From the NCBI GenBank assembly GCA_012934845.2, contig WNNJ02000450.1, positions 1 through 64,000 of the forward strand: DNA of 64,000 nucleotides, in the 5' to 3' direction. Positions 11,860-21,162 of this stretch are shown here, piece after piece. Position numbers and translations under genes: made by a program. The notes under the pieces are model-generated. The model worked only from the letters and a program-made list of their open reading frames with translations. It did not search any database and had not been told where the DNA came from. Every line of letters begins with the position of its first letter. Within the stretch, counting starts at the first letter, position 1. This DNA is from Pomphorhynchus laevis (lineage: Eukaryota; Acanthocephala; Palaeacanthocephala; Echinorhynchida; Pomphorhynchidae).

Positions 11860-12815
11860 CACATGCCGTTATAATATATATCATAAGTTAAACGAAAGAA
11901 CAAATCTATTATACTTCTGCCGACATAGGGTAGTACGTCTTTTTTGATCATCTTCAAGGCTTCATGTCCAGTGGGATCAGAGTCCCTGCCGCACGAACGG
12001 GCCGCCTTCCGACAGAACAACTCAGGGTCTTTCATCCTCCTGAGAGCCGAGTGGAAGCGGACTATAGTAGGTAGTCCGGATAAAAAGTGCTTGAGAAATC
12101 TTAGTTTTTGTTCAAGGGGCCGTCCTCTAGAAAAGAACACCAAATCCGAGATTGTCCAAGTACCTCCAAAGGCGTATCTGTGCACTCCCCATCAATGACA
12201 GATGCTGGGCCCGTTTCAGAGCCCGCCTAGCTATCTTTAGGATACTTTTAAATCTATCCATGTCGAATTTAGCCGACCACTTAATCGTAATGGGAAAACC
12301 GAGGTATTTTACTTGATTTGTGAAGATAGGGAGTGGTTGATTGTTCAGTATGGAAGAGAAAGTTGAGAGTGATAGTTTCTTGAGTTTTTTCGTTGTTGCA
12401 GGAGCGCCATTAAAGACTACCACCAGGGATTTAAAGGAGTTGAGAATAAGACTGGATGGGGGCAACTCATTTTTTAATATTGAAAAGAATCGGCTAATGT
12501 CCTAGGCTACATTTATGCACCTGCGTCGAGAAAACAGGGATGCGGTATCATCAACATAAACCACAAGATGTTAATCGTGTTTAAAAGATTTGAAAAGTAC
12601 AATTAAGGCAGCAAGATATAAGATAGGATAAAATAGGGAGCCTTGAGGTACATCTGTAATATGGTAGAACTGACGTGCATTAGGGTTGTCTTCATTGAAG
12701 AATCGCTTGGTATACAGCAAAATCTCCACCATGTTAACAATTCTCGCAGGCAACTCGAGGGACCTAAGAGAGGAGATAACAAAGAAAATTGAAATGCGGT
12801 TATATGCAGCTAAAA
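11860..12815 (-). pseudogene. Jockey-like LINE relic, 3' part (family of the 45.7-49.5 kb copy)
   Basis: Minus-strand pieces match the reverse transcriptase C-terminus of the intact relative: NSFKSLVVVFNGAPATTKK, QPLPIFTNQVKYLGF, ARRALKRAQHLSL, VFFSRGRPLEQKLRFLK, then a C-terminal tail ending near 11,860. The 5' side begins in the finger region (ARIVNMVEILLYTKRFF, FYHITDVPQGS) at about 12,750 and fades at about 12,815, where the Gypsy relic starts. Frame changes and a stop in the YADD region make it inactive. Confidence 0.8.
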
Positions 12816-12839
12816 ATCAAGTTAAAGCGCCTTTTAGCG

Positions 12840-15290
12840 AATGGAACATTATAGCAAGTTGAGTCAAAATCTAATTATATTGAGTGGGCAAGTCCTATTG
12901 TACCTGTGTTTAAAAATGATAACTCGATAAGAATTTGTGCTGACTCCAAGGCGACAATTAATCCGTATTTGAAATGGGTTTGTTTTCGAATTGCCAACAT
13001 TTGAGGAGATACTAAGCACAATCGCAGGAGGCACCTTGTATTCAGTATGGGATTTAAGAGATGCATATTCACCAATGAAAGTCCATCAATACTCGAAAAT
13101 ATTTAACCATTTCGACATCATTCGAATATTATCAATATCTTCGGTTACCTTTTCGGTTATCAATAGCGCCAATTTTGTTCCAACGTTATATGAATCAATT
13201 ACTTGGTACGATTTCGGGTGTTGTAGCTTATCTTGATGATGTTGTAGTCACAGGAGAAACGTGCTTGGAGCATATTAACAGACTTCAAAATGTCATGAAA
13301 CGATTATTGGATGCGGGAGTAAGAGTAAAAAGTATAAAGTGTTTATTTCTTCGAGAACAATTTAAATTTCTTGGGCATGTTCTAGATAGAGAAACGGTAA
13401 AAATTGATCCAGAGAAAGTTGACACTATTCAAAATATTGATCCAGCATAAAATACTAAAGAACTTCGAATGTTTCTGGGGACGGTAAGGTTTTTTGAACG
13501 CTTTATTCCTTACTAATGATCACAGTGTGCTGACTTGTATTCGTTGACTGGTATAAGAACGGATTGGAACTGGACAGATCGACATTAAAGCCAATTTGAA
13601 TTAGTCAAACAAAGTATGTTAAAACCGAAAATTTTGATACCATATGATGGGAAGAAGTAGCTTAAAGCTGTATTGTGATGCTTGTGAGAAGTGCTTAGGA
13701 GCCGTACTGCTTCAAGAAACTAAAAACAACCGTTATTTGCCAATTGCATACGCTTAAAGAAAATTGAGTAGTGCGGAAATAAATTACTCTCAAATTGACC
13801 GGGAAGCACTTGCTCAAATACGTGGAGTAGACAAATTTCGATATTTCCTATTAGGCCGGAAGTTTATACTCATCAGTGATCACAAACCCTTAAAATACAT
13901 ATTTGGCTATCAACGTAGTGTGCTGAATATCGCGACTCAGCGTTTAGTCAGATGAGCCTTATCGTTGGGTCAATTCGATTACGAGCTCGAACGTAGTCCA
14001 GGGAAGGAAAATATAATTGCGGATATGCTTTTCATATTTCCATGTCAAGGCATTGACAATACAGAAATGTCGGGAACAAATTATATATGTGTGAATTTGT
14101 TGTGTGGGGTCAGCTATAACACAATAGATACACCGTTACTATCCCCAACAGCCATTTGTTAAACTACGGCACAAGATTTGCTTCTAAAAAAGTATCGCTT
14201 TATGTATCGACCGGTTGGCCAAACAAAGCTACATACTCGGACATTCATCAATACAGCGTAAGACGCAATGAGTTGTCATTTGAAGACGGAATTTTGCTTT
14301 TAAGAGCGCGTGCTGTAATTCCAAAGAGTTTAAGGGAAGTTTTGCGAACTTTGCATGCGGAGCATCAGGATATCGTTGCTATGAAGTCATTATCACGGTA
14401 TTACGTATGGTGGCCAAGATTGGACATTGATATCAAGCACTCAGTGCAATATTGTAACTGCTGTCAGCGTTTCCGGAATAATGAACCTAATCATTCACTT
14501 TATAATTAGCCTATACCAAGTAATATATGGACTAGGATTCACGTAGACTTCGCGGGCCATCCCAACAGAAGTACTACTTTGTGGTTGAGTGTGCTCTATC
14601 AAAATGGCCAGAGGTTATTAAGATGCATTATACTAGTGATCATTCAACGATAAAAGTATTAAGAGAAATGTTCGCCAGAAATCGGGTTTCCGAAGAGCTG
14701 GTATCAGACAATGCCCCTCCGTTTCAGTCTTCAGAATTCACGATTTTTTGCAATTGAATGGAATAAAGCATGTAAGAGTATCTCCGTATCACCCAAGATC
14801 AAACGGTCTAGCAGAAAGGTTTATTCAAGTCATAAAGAATAAAGTGATCAGACTTTACAATATACACGAACGTCTAAAGCGATTACAGCAATTCTTATTG
14901 TCATATATGAACACACCGCACAGTGCCATATGGAAGCCACCGTCACTTATCTTTACTTGTCATTGTTTGACTACCTTATTTGATCGTTTAAAACCGAATC
15001 TGCGTTCCACATTTGAACGTTATCAAGCAAATAATAAAATATATTTTGATAAGAAATCAAAACCGAGGGAATTCCAGGTAGGAGAAAGGGTGTGTTATCA
15101 TTAGAAAAATAACGAACGGTGGTCGGCGGGAGAAATAGAAAAGCGTCCAAAATGGTTCAAAAGAATCGGAATTTGTACTAAAAAATGTTCGGGATATTAA
15201 AAAATACGGATCTACACTTCCAGTGGCTTTTGAAGCCACTACTATAGAATATGTAATGATTCTGGTGAAGAATGCACACAACCCTTTCCT
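12840..15290 (+). mobile_element. Ty3/Gypsy-type LTR retrotransposon, broken pol relic
   Basis: Old LTR-element fossil. In order it holds a reverse transcriptase part (about 12,840-13,450, with YLDDVVVTGE), an RNase H part (about 13,640-13,960, with SQIDREALA and LISDHKPL), the zinc-binding head of an integrase (about 14,290-14,490, with YYVWWPRLD and CNCCQRF) and an integrase core with its C-terminal part (about 14,550-15,290, with SPYHPRSNGLAERF). No gag, protease or flanking LTRs were found, so both ends have been lost. It carries more than five breaks and cannot be active. Flanked by Jockey-like LINE relics on both sides. Confidence 0.85.
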
Positions 15291-16800
15291 AAGGATAAAC
15301 CTAACTTTTCAGCACGTTTCGTCTAACGATGTAAACTACCCTCATTGCCAAAAATGTCACTAATAGGGTCACTGGGGATCCTCCGGTTGTCCCGAACCGA
15401 GATAGCCCATATGCAAAGAATCTAAGCATGAGTGTAGTTACTCAAAGGAACAATATCTCACATTTATCAACTGTGAGATGCATCACCTGGCATTTAAAAA
15501 AATGAGATATTCAAGGAGTACTAAATCCGGCACATGAAGAAGTCTTCTGCAGCACCAAAGATTTTCTCCTAAGCTATAGGGACAAACATTTCATGTATCG
15601 ACTTCTCCGTGCTGAATTTCTCCAAATCGACGAAGAGGGAATTCGAGGAATACAAGTCTCGAATAGAAATGAGATTTTCTAAACACACAATGAAACTAGG
15701 AATTTTGCTAATAAAAACGATTTCTGCGATGTTGATTCCGTCTTCTCTAATTATAGCACAAGTAACTTCAAATAAATGAGCTTCTTTCGCCAATGATACA
15801 AAGAATATCAAAAGGTCGAAGAAAGAATATAAATTGAGATTGGGATATGATAATGCTTCGGCCGATAGCCGCACCAACAAAACTGGCGGAATTAGCCGGC
15901 CAAATGTTGAGCTAAGCAATGAGAAGGGTAACCTTTCTGTTGCTGAGCGAAACTAGTTGGCCCGCTTTCCCCATCAGTAAGCCAAGCATTTGCACACCTT
16001 TCCAATCTCTCTGTATTTTTCAGACAGGCTCTCTCGAAATAATATTGAAGTTCTAAGTATTGGCCCCAGCTGGGCAAGCATAGGGCGAGCTTCATACTTA
16101 TGGAGCCGACCACTCTCCCCAAGCAATATAAATCCCTTCTCATGATATATCTCTACTCATGATAAGTCCCGAATTCATGATAAATCCCTACGCATGAAGT
16201 CACCCCTTTATGGTGATGAATTCATTAGTAGGGATTTATCTGTCACTGATATTCTGGTTCCTGAGGCAATTTCTTGGAACCTCCAGAACCAATGCGCCAC
16301 TCTCCATTTTTCTATGCCAGCTTTTAACAGAACTATCAAATTGATTTTAGCTTTCCTGCCCGATATTGTAATCATCAACATCAGCCGTAGTATATGTTTA
16401 GAGAATAAGAAGCCAGTTGCGTGTCCTAAAGATCTGTGGCCTATTTCAATTCAAAATTTTCTCATCACCATCTACGAAAAACTGCTTGCACGTAAAATCC
16501 GCGATCATCTTTGAAGGCGAAATTTAATCCCACCAGGTTTTCATTGCTTTGTTAACAGTCGATTGTTCCGTTCAGCAATAGGTGAATTGCATCGATTTCG
16601 CCAAGATAACAGTAATCAGCTTGCTGTGGCTGTGTTTCCTAACTTCTCCGATTCATTTGACCGCATATCCATTCCGTTTGTTATCTCTTCTCTTATGTCC
16701 CTTGGGTTGCCTGCGAGAATTGCTAACAGTGTTAAGATATTTCTGTACACCAAGCGATTCTTCTATGATGAATTTCTTAAGGACTTTTAGGATTTCTTAA
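15291..16800 (+). pseudogene. Jockey-like LINE relic with zinc-knuckle ORF1 and start of the RT
   Basis: At about 15,330-15,500 the plus strand reads as the Cys/His knuckles of ORF1 of this family (VNYPHCQKCH, GHWGSSGC, CKESKHEC). It is followed by a degraded ORF1 tail to about 15,950. From 16,210 it picks up the ORF2 text SRDLSVTDIL, CPKDLWPISIQNFLI, YEKLLARKIRDHL, IGELHRFRQDNSNQL and VKIFLYTKRFFYDE. Compared with the intact copy, ORF1 and the RT are about 900 bp too close, so the endonuclease is largely deleted. A short imprecise tandem array of CATGATAAATCCC-like units lies at the join (about 16,138-16,200). Inactive. Confidence 0.65.
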
Positions 16801-17220
16801 GTTCCTTATGCCGGGGCTACCGACTATCGTGTGCTTATATTTGACCCTCAGGTGTGTGAAAGACCCTGGAAGGTATTAATCGGAAAGTGGTGCGTTGGTG
16901 TATCAGCAAGTGGGTTCTGATCCCACTTTATCACTATAGAAGACAAAACAATAAAAAGATGTAATGGCAGTCTTGCACATTTAGTTTTCATTTTTCTTAA
17001 AGTTAGTTTTCGTATTAGGTGCATGATTTATTTTGTTAAGAAAACCTATAAACATTAATTAAGAAACCAATATTCAATTAGTGCATTATTTATTTTGATA
17101 TAAGGCAACTCAAGCTTAAACAGATAATTCTAGCGATGGATGTTTTGTCATTATTTCGATCAGTCGGTAATCTCACAGTGTGCTGCTAAAATAAATCCAC
17201 GAAGGAACATTTATTGTTAT
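16801..17220. other. Spacer with a possible tRNA-derived SINE head
   Basis: At about 16,880-16,925 lies GTGGG-TTCTGAT-CCCAC, which has the 5-bp stem and 7-nt loop of a tRNA T-arm and partly fits a B box. A TGCGTTGGT stretch lies upstream. No full cloverleaf can be drawn. Otherwise AT-rich, nothing recognised. Confidence 0.2.
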
Positions 17221-17224
17221 ACAT

Positions 17225-17895
17225 TCAACAATATACGAGCAATAGCTCAAATAGCTGGCTTACAATAAGTACGTAAATAAGTTAATTAGTTATTAAAATA
17301 AGGAAATTCAACACGAAACATTGCCTGATCCAATCGTAGTCTTCTTTTAAACGTACTAAGTGAACTGTATCCAACGGTGTCTGCATCAAGGTTGTTCCAA
17401 AGCTCAACAATTCTTCTATCAAATTGCATCCCGCTCAATTTATGTACCCTGCTTCTTCGAATAGTTAACGAATAACCTCGAAGAACATTTGAACCACGTA
17501 ATGGAACCCTACTCCGAAGAGGTTGATAGGGACGTTGGAATATATGCAAACCAGGCACATATCTATGTACCGACGGGTCCATGTGACGATCTTAAGTCCA
17601 AGTGATATCAGTCTGTTTTCATTAGGCAGCGACACCAACGTTGGTGCTAGTTATGCTTGCCCTGCGAAGTACCCTCTCTGATTTCTTATGTTCATGCACA
17701 GTACGTGGGTATACAACCGGAGCTGCATATAAAAGTCTACTCAATACATGTGCTAAAATCAGAGGCCGAAGAGCAGTCGGATCAACGCGAACAAACGCGC
17801 GTCGAATCATACATATCATTTTATTAGAGTTGGCACAAGCTTGCTCAGTGTGCTTTTTGGTTGCTAAATTAGAGATAGCCTTAATTTGATAACAT
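17225..17895 (-). pseudogene. CR1-like LINE relic, 3' end
   Basis: Minus-strand frames give the end of a reverse transcriptase: MICMIRRAFVRVDPTALR, RLLYAAPVVYP, SERVLRRASI, then MDPSVHRYVPGL, LRGYSLTIRRSRVHKLS, RRIVELWNNLDADTV and STFKRRLRLDQAMF. The layout (WNxL, SLxxFKxRL) matches the C-termini of the CR1-like copies at 29.5 kb and 53.1 kb, but the sequence is a separate family. 5'-truncated, at least one frame change. Confidence 0.65.
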
Positions 17896-18154
17896 TGATA
17901 CCAAAATGAGTTGGATAAATTTTAAATAAATTTTGAAGCCATTTTTTACAAGTACTTTTCATAATATACAAAATGTAACCGTATCATAAAGAATAATATG
18001 GCGAAAAATGACTCTGTGTGGAAAATCTATGATATAACATTGAAAGGTGTGTTTTACAACATGGTCGCTTAATGTTATTGTGGACTTAGTTGACTTCAAA
18101 TATATTACAAAATGAAACAAGCAAACAACATATTATTTTGTTAGTCTGTTAAAA

Positions 18155-19399
18155 TCAACTGCATACCAAAGCTTGTATTTGGGTTAAGGTTTTTGGGCAA
18201 GAGATTGTCAAATTTTTAACAGAATCTTCAGTAATTAAAATATCATCTTCAATGCGAATAGCATATCCTCTAAATTCCGGTTTGACATGCTTACAATCAC
18301 GACTTATATAGAGTCCAGGCTCGACCGTAATTACATTTCCCGTTCTCAATACTTCTCCCGTCACTGACATACCAGCATCGTGGACATCTATACCAAGGTG
18401 ATGTCCAACATCGTGCGGGCAAAGGTCCATCGCCACATCTATACTTGGCGGGCAAGCTAAAATTTTACGATCATGCAATAATTTTACTAATTGCTTTAAC
18501 ATTGCAACGTATAGATCATATAAGGTACATTTGTCTCTATATAATTGAATCTGATCTATTAGATATTCTTGAACATCAAGAACTACGTTATAAAGTTCAC
18601 AAAACATAGGATCTTGATCGGATCGACCGTTGTTTAAAAATGTACGCGAAATATCACTACAATAGTTAAAATATTCACAGCCAGCATCAACAAGTACTGA
18701 TTGTCCTATTGATAAAGCGCTGTCGTTTTTTTGGTAGTGAATAGCGTCTGCTGCATTGCTCCCACTGGCTACAACTGGAATGAATGCCATATGTGCACCA
18801 AGTTTCCGTACCTTCTGTTCAATCATAATATCAATGTCAGCTTCATTACGGTGTTCATGTTTCATCGCCTCAGTTATTGCGTTGCACATAATTTGACAGC
18901 TATTTTTTATCAAAGCCTGCTCATGTGTATCTTTGACACGTCTCATCTTATGGATTGTTGGCCTAAGATCATTGCTCAATCGTTGTTTATCAAACTTTAC
19001 ATTATTATCGCTCGAAAAAAATATTTTTCGTTTTGTTTTAATAAGTATATCTGTTAAATCTGATAGTGGACGAACCTTGAATTTCTGGCTGATGGCACAG
19101 GCTTCGGTTTGTATAGGGCCATCGAAACGAAGCTCTATTTGATTTCTCGTAGGTATGTATATTGTGCTACTGCTTTGCTCATCAATTGTTAAGACGCATT
19201 CAGGTTCTGTAAATCCGGTCAAGTAGAAATAATCGGCACGAGGTTTAAACTTATTTACGACATCAGGCGAACGATAAGTAAACTTACCAGCGTCAATTAC
19301 ACAGCAAAACTTGTCTGTGTTAAATGATTTTCGGATAGTTTGTACCAGTTGTTGTCTCCTGACCGAATAACAGCATAACCGTCTAGTCCATGCTATCAT
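18155..19399 (-). CDS. Xpnpep3: Xaa-Pro aminopeptidase 3-like (XPNPEP3/Icp55), mitochondrial
   Basis: An uninterrupted 414-codon frame of the M24B 'pita-bread' metallopeptidases, which remove an N-terminal residue ahead of proline, in mitochondria trimming imported proteins after presequence cleavage. Residues 25-130 form the aminopeptidase-P N-domain (FYLTGFTEPECVL). The catalytic domain follows with all five metal ligands visible: Asp238 (LVDAGC), Asp249 (CSDISRTF), His333 (DVGHHLGIDVHD), Glu360 (VEPGLY) and Glu384 (RIEDD). The first 25 residues are Arg-rich without acids, as a matrix-targeting signal would be. Human XPNPEP3 (507 aa) has about 90 more N-terminal residues, including a PGE/TPG segment absent here, so a spliced upstream exon remains possible. 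The ATG has A at -3 and lies 2 nt after the stop of the LYR ORF upstream, suggesting one bicistronic mRNA. No intron in the frame. Confidence 0.92.
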   Translation of the reverse strand: MIAWTRRLCCYSVRRQQLVQTIRKSFNTDKFCCVIDAGKFTYRSPDVVNKFKPRADYFYLTGFTEPECVLTIDEQSSSTIYIPTRNQIELRFDGPIQTEACAISQKFKVRPLSDLTDILIKTKRKIFFSSDNNVKFDKQRLSNDLRPTIHKMRRVKDTHEQALIKNSCQIMCNAITEAMKHEHRNEADIDIMIEQKVRKLGAHMAFIPVVASGSNAADAIHYQKNDSALSIGQSVLVDAGCEYFNYCSDISRTFLNNGRSDQDPMFCELYNVVLDVQEYLIDQIQLYRDKCTLYDLYVAMLKQLVKLLHDRKILACPPSIDVAMDLCPHDVGHHLGIDVHDAGMSVTGEVLRTGNVITVEPGLYISRDCKHVKPEFRGYAIRIEDDILITEDSVKNLTISCPKTLTQIQALVCS

Positions 19400-19401
19400 T
19401 T

Positions 19402-19605
19402 TTACAGAATATGTTTGTTTTTCAAGATATATCGAGCTCGGTCAATAATTAACTTTACGTTATTTTCACTAATATTAGAATCCGAAAGTTGTCTAAATTG
19501 TTCCCGAATTTTCCGTCGATAGTAGATTGAGTCAGTATATTTAAATTTTCTTGATAGAGTTAATGTTGATTTATAAAGGGCAAGGATGGTAGATTTGTTT
19601 GACAT
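19402..19605 (-). CDS. LYR-motif microprotein, 67 aa, upstream of the XPNPEP3-like ORF
   Basis: The 67-residue frame has the LYR-family layout: an N-terminal LALYK (residues 8-12, Lys in place of the Arg), a basic helix (SRKFKYTD), IREQF with the conserved Phe37, and a helical Lys/Arg-rich end. LYR proteins are small mitochondrial three-helix proteins that bind acyl carrier protein and assist Fe-S, respiratory-complex or ribosome assembly. Length and the FKYTD...IYY...IR..F pattern remind me most of the MIEF1 microprotein, itself encoded upstream of another ORF in a bicistronic mRNA; LYRM4/ISD11 or another LYRM are alternatives. The ATG context is ACATTGC. The frame ends TAA, then AA, then the ATG of the aminopeptidase. 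No separate promoter or terminator fits in 2 nt. Confidence 0.75.
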   Translation of the reverse strand: MSNKSTILALYKSTLTLSRKFKYTDSIYYRRKIREQFRQLSDSNISENNVKLIIDRARYILKNKHIL

Positions 19606-19910
19606 GCAATGTTCTATTAAAAATGATTAAATTTTTCATTTGTAGCATATTATACAAATATAGTCAAAGAATTGACGAATTTAATCTGATTAATAAAGAA
19701 AAAAAACTGAATCAAGGTTTTCAAGCTTATTATTCGCTATATCCGAAGAAAATTCACAACTAAAATTTTTGCTGAATTTTTTTCATAAAATGCCGACTTA
19801 TAAAAGTATCATTTACGTTCTGTTGTAGACTATACTAATATCTTACGCTGAGGTACATTGTGCTTAAAATTACATTTTTTGTATTTTTATACAATTACTG
19901 ATATGATTAA
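19606..19910. promoter_or_regulatory. Upstream region of the LYR/XPNPEP3 unit
   Basis: About 300 bp of AT-rich DNA between the LYR start and LINE remains. The promoter and 5' leader must lie here unless a further exon lies beyond the LINE. No core element can be pointed to with confidence. Confidence 0.3.
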
Positions 19911-19914
19911 TAAT

Positions 19915-19972
19915 AATAGAAATTTATTTAACGCGGCAAATGCGTATGAGCTGCACGCTTACGATTACATCG
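19915..19972 (-). repeat. Detached 3' end of the minus-strand CR1/L2-like LINE (24,145-27,725)
   Basis: On the minus strand the sequence TAAGCGTGCAGCT, then ACGCATTTGCC, then a GTTAAATAAA tail is the terminal hairpin and tail seen at the 3' end of the family at 24,090-24,130 and 63,730-63,770. The minus-strand copy at 24,145 lacks exactly this part, so the plus-strand copy between them appears to have split it off. Confidence 0.65.
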
Positions 19973-20022
19973 ATTTGTTTTGGTTATATTAAGTTCTATA
20001 TAATCTAAAGTAAATACACAAG

Positions 20023-20169
20023 CATCGACGACAACCATCGACGACAACCATCGACGACAACCATCGACGACAACCATCGACGACAACCATCGACGACAAC
20101 CATCGACGACAACCATCGACGACAACCATCGACGACAACCATCGACGACAACAATCGACGGCAACCATC
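20023..20169 (+). repeat. 13-bp minisatellite, about 11 units, just before LINE ORF1
   Basis: Units of CATCGACGACAAC, nearly identical, end a few bases before the ORF1 start at 20,174. A looser array of TTCAATCGAACGAC units lies at the right edge of the window. Such arrays in front of ORF1 may be the 5' UTR and internal promoter of the element; that role is inference. Confidence 0.85.
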
Positions 20170-20173
20170 GTTT

Positions 20174-21136
20174 ATGGGTGGACGTAAGAAAACAACTAAG
20201 ACCGACACCAACTATGGACAACTGCAAGTACAGTGCTCGATACACGACTGCAGCGTCTGGAAACCAATCACCTGCGACAAGAATAAGGCTAAAGAAGACT
20301 TCGTATGTGGTTTTTGTGCAAACAAACTAATATGCAACCTTTCCAATAAGCACATATCAACATCCAACACGTCAACTCAAACTACCCTCGTCGTTTCTAA
20401 TGTCCTTTCTCCACCCACCGACCTTGCCACCATATACACTCCCCATTCCATGTCATCTTCACTCCCCGACATCCCACGTCCCGTCCTTTCCGTCTCGTTT
20501 CTCAATAACTTGCATCCATCAATCAAAATCACCTCCACCAACCTCCACTATCCTTCTACTCATAACATTTCCTCACATCGCTTGCCACCCTCTTTATTAT
20601 CATTATCCTCTATGTCTCCCGTCGTCAAACCAAATCCCTCCAAATCATCAACTGCCAGCTCTTCTATCGTGATCTCACCTACTCACGTCAGTCGTCCTCC
20701 TTTACGGAAGCGCTTTGCTTCTCGCGATCGTTGCGTCATTGTTACTAATATCACGCCTTCTAACTCCTTATCTCCACAAGCACGTCTGGACCACGATGTT
20801 TCCGCCTTCAGATCCATCCTATCGTCTATTGTTCCTGCGGATAAACCATCCTTTTTCAAGGACATTTCTCCTGTCGCATTCATCCGTCTAAACAAATCTT
20901 CTCAATCTAATCCTTCCCAGCCCCCTCTCCTAAAAATTGTTTTCACACATCGCTCTCACGCGTCTTCTGTCCTCAATCAACGATTCAAACTCATGTCATC
21001 TTCAACCACTCAAATTTTCCCCGATCGCGCCCCTTCTGAAATCGCTCAAATCTCTTCAGCCCGCATCGAAAAACGCCGTCGCGAGGAAAACGGCGAAACA
21101 TCACTCTCTATCCGAAACATAGACGGAAATTTTTAA
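20174..21136 (+). CDS. LINE ORF1 protein (zinc-finger, RNA-binding type)
   Basis: Open frame of 320 codons from ATG. Near the N-terminus a Cys set (CSIHDCSVWKPITCD, FVCGFC) suggests a small zinc finger of the PHD-like kind known in CR1 ORF1 proteins. The middle is Ser/Pro/Thr-rich and low-complexity. The C-terminal third (RDRCVIVTNI, LDHDVSAFRSILS, PLLKIVFTHR, ISSARIEKRRREENG) is conserved in the copy at 27.4-27.7 kb and, more distantly, in the ORF1 at 44.9-45.7 kb. By family it would coat the LINE RNA. Intact, although ORF2 is not. Confidence 0.75.
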   Translation: MGGRKKTTKTDTNYGQLQVQCSIHDCSVWKPITCDKNKAKEDFVCGFCANKLICNLSNKHISTSNTSTQTTLVVSNVLSPPTDLATIYTPHSMSSSLPDIPRPVLSVSFLNNLHPSIKITSTNLHYPSTHNISSHRLPPSLLSLSSMSPVVKPNPSKSSTASSSIVISPTHVSRPPLRKRFASRDRCVIVTNITPSNSLSPQARLDHDVSAFRSILSSIVPADKPSFFKDISPVAFIRLNKSSQSNPSQPPLLKIVFTHRSHASSVLNQRFKLMSSSTTQIFPDRAPSEIAQISSARIEKRRREENGETSLSIRNIDGNF

Positions 21137-21162
21137 GATGTCCAAACCCGTTTCAAAATTCG

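Noticed and set aside
16880-16925. tRNA gene or clear SINE
   Set aside because: Only a T-arm-like hairpin; no acceptor stem or anticodon arm can be drawn.
19928-20245. Minus-strand frames through the minisatellite (repetitive SSMVVVDGCRRWL-like text)
   Set aside because: Shadow of the 13-bp array, not a gene.
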